A stretch of 64,000 nt of DNA from Climacteris rufus (lineage: Eukaryota > Chordata > Aves > Passeriformes > Climacteridae), in contig VZRZ01003052.1 in assembly GCA_013398175.1 (NCBI GenBank), positions 287,210 through 351,209 of the forward strand, written 5' to 3'. Positions 61,405 through 64,000 of the stretch are shown here, one piece after another. Position numbers and translations under genes: made by a program. The notes beneath the pieces were generated by a model. It ran no database searches, was not told the origin of the DNA, and saw only the letters and a list, made by a program, of their open reading frames with translations. How positions within the stretch are numbered: the stretch's first letter is position 1; every line of letters begins with the position of its first letter.

Positions 61405-64000
61405 GACTAATCAGGCACTAGCTGTTTTTACATGACACATCTTTAACAGGAATTAATAGCCCAGAACTATAAACTGCAGCAGATAAATACAAGGAAAATA
61501 ACAAATGGATTAAGTAAATCAGAGCTGATCTATCTATCGGTGTAATTGGCTAGGATTTTCACTTTAAAGGTAGAAAGTTTAAGCAGCCACCTTAAAAGAC
61601 CAAATTACCTTGGAATAATAATCACTAAGAGTGCTTCAAACACAATGAAATCCAACTTTGATCCGATTTGAATACTGTGAAGTTTGATAGGAAGGAACAA
61701 TTAATACACGCTCTAAGGGGCAAACTGGAGGCAATGAAGATGACTGTGCTGTATGGAATCCTCTTAATTTTAAATCCCTACATATTATTACCTCATTAAG
61801 CTCTTGGTTTTGTTTAATTGGTTATTTTTTTCCTATGTTTTTAGAGTATTTAGACATTTTAGTATTATTTTGTCTTTTATTTATGCTCTAGTACACTTCT
61901 GACAATTATGTTCATGTGCTTTATGTCCCCATCACAGATGAATACCATAACCATGAAATTAATGCTTTTTTTTGTTCACTTTTTAATACAGAATTTACTT
62001 ACAAGAAATGTGTATGCACATAACTGTGTCTTATCCACAGAGAGCACTAACCTAGAGTTCTCCCCAGCTGTAAATTTTGACCCATTAGCCAAATAACCAC
62101 ATCCTCTGCATATTCCCTGTAGTGTTGGCCAAGGCAGACATCACACATATCTGTATACACACTCAGAGGGATAGATGACTGAAAAACGTTTATAAAAGGT
62201 TATTTTTTGGTGGTGTAAATAGAAAAAGAAAATTCAAGGAAAAGGACTTCTTAACTGAAGAGACTGATTTAATACTGGTGCACTTCAGCAAAACCATCTA
62301 TTGCAGTCACTGGAATAGTTTTTAAGTAGGCAAACACCTGGATGGCACATTTGGAAGTCAAATTTAACTATATGTAAATATCACCTCTCTAAATCCAAGA
62401 AAAACCCAAGAATTTTCCAATTTTTTTCTTTTTTTTCTTTAATAACTGAGTATATTACCGGAAAAAGTCTGTATGCCTACCTTGATTCATCTAATGATTC
62501 ATCTAATGTCAGAATCATCATATTATGGTCCAAGCTTGTGCTTAAAAGACTTTTATGTCAAAAATTAAAAATTTTTATGTTTATCAATTGTATCAATGTT
62601 ATATATATTAAATTATATGTATATACCCAATACACCTATATACATATACATTACTTAATCTGATTCTTAAAAGCGCAGGTCTAAATCATGCATTTGGTGA
62701 TAGGACAGTGTCTTTTTTCAAACTTTATAGAAATTTAGAAGATGAAAATAAGTTCCTATGGGCAATATCAGCTGCTAAGACACATGATTAGACATTTGAC
62801 AGACTTGAACTGGAATAGTATCACCAGGCAACCAAACCTATTAACCTTTTTCCAGCAGCTGCTTAAATCTAAAAAGCTCAGCAGTATCAATTTATACATT
62901 TGTACAGTCCTCAATGAAATGGAAGTAGAGTGATTAAAAAGGAAAATAATGTGCTGATCTACAATGGAATATTAACAGCCAAGTTTCGGATAAATTGTTG
63001 CAGAAATAGCATCATGACTGTCCTGAATTAGGAATTTGAAGATAATTAAGCCAAAAATAGTATTTACAGATTGTTGGTCATCCTCTCAGATAATGTGACT
63101 GTGTATAAATGGTGTCAGTATGATAAAGAAAAAAGAGATTTAACCAGATGTTTTAGGAATGGAAACACAAAGCAGGTAAGAAACTAAGCCAGTGTAACTA
63201 AATATAAAAATATGGAGTTCAGAAGTTCTAGACCATTAGTTTTAATGACATAAGAGTAAGCACTTTTAAAAGGCTTTACATACTGCAATGATATGACCAC
63301 AGTTAAGAAAAAGGGTGATTCGTGCTAAAGGACAAAACCTGGCCCAAACTTTTTGCATCACCCTTGTGCCACACCACATGTGCAAAGGGCAATACCAGTG
63401 AAATGTATGGAAAAATCACATGTATTCAAAATTGAAGAATGGTTTAATACTAAGCACTTTTTTTCATACAATTAACTGCTGAAAAGAGAGAAATCTATAA
63501 ATGTTTCCTTCCTTTTCCAAATTTTCCTTTCCCATCTTCATTGGTTGTATACAACTCTGAAAATCAATTGTAAATTTGAATAAAGAGCAAACAATAGCCT
63601 TACTCACAATGTCAGTCAAGCTACTCATGCTTCTGCTATTTTTTATTAGATTTTTTTTGTTTAGTTTCATTCTTTTTTCTTTTCATATGATAGGTGATTA
63701 TCAGCTCTGATTATCATTTGTATTCTTTGCTGTTAGCAGCTGTCAGACTTCTTATTCTCAGTATGTATGACCTCAAATATCTAGGAAAGACCTATGAAAT
63801 CTGTTTTTGAAATCTGAAGAGCAAGAGAATCTGCATGTGGGACTCACATTTGCAGACATCTGAATAGAGAAATTGGTATTTTTCAGAATGTGAGCATGCT
63901 GATAGGCCAAGCTGAGCAGCCACTATGTTTGTCACTGAGTGAGCACTTTCTCCCTTTCCAGCCCAGTTCCAGGACATCAGCACAACTTTTTTTTTTTTTT
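61405..64000. other. AT-rich terminal region
   Basis: No recognised gene or element. Holds a 12-bp perfect tandem (62484-62507), a TA-rich tract near 62595-62650, and a T run at the window edge (63988-64000). Confidence 0.5.
62484..62507. repeat. Perfect 12-bp tandem duplication
   Basis: GATTCATCTAAT occurs twice head to tail. Likely a replication-slippage product. Confidence 0.9.

Overview
The window reads as a non-coding stretch of a bird genome. The clearest evidence is about a dozen copies of the avian CR1 LINE, recognised by its 3' end (ATAGAATCATAGAATGG, then GGTTGGAAGGGACC, on the minus strand) and, in five copies, by the C-terminal end of its reverse-transcriptase ORF. Several avian-type retroviral LTRs are also present. 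The background is AT-rich with frequent T/A runs and TA/CA microsatellites, as expected of a gene-poor intergenic block or very large introns on a macrochromosome. Bacterial features (operons, ribosome binding sites, CRISPR) are neither expected nor seen.

Layout. 1-290: CR1 (+). About 904-2027: LTR (+) with an internal degenerate repeat of about 46 bp. 2.0-10.8 kb: AT-rich sequence without a recognised element, then a GATATA-type microsatellite. 11.6 kb: short CR1 (-). 16.9-18.0 kb: two CR1 copies (-) around a 20-T run. 20.3-21.0 kb: two CR1 copies (-) directly abutting. 21418-22474: solo LTR (-) with a perfect 5-bp target duplication. 24.6 kb: an RFX/X-box-like palindrome. 25.0 and 31.4 kb: CR1 (+). 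34.0 kb: CR1 (-). 37450-38063: very CpG-rich LTR (+) with a near-perfect 6-bp target duplication. About 45.2-46.1 kb: decayed LTR candidate (+). 47082-47132: assembly gap in a purine repeat. 47.6, 49.7 and 50.2 kb: CR1 (-). About 60.9-61.4 kb: LTR-like segment (+). The last part is AT-rich unique sequence.

No host protein-coding gene, tRNA or rRNA could be recognised. The longest open frames (139, 120 and 117 codons) resemble no family I know, and most look like chance frames; a few others are the remnant CR1 reverse-transcriptase C-terminus. Genes therefore cannot be said to work together here. What the window holds is transposon history plus a few possible regulatory motifs. LTR and CR1 assignments combine what is visible (termini, target duplications, poly(A) signals, coding remnants) with remembered family features. 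No database search was possible, so subfamily names are not given.
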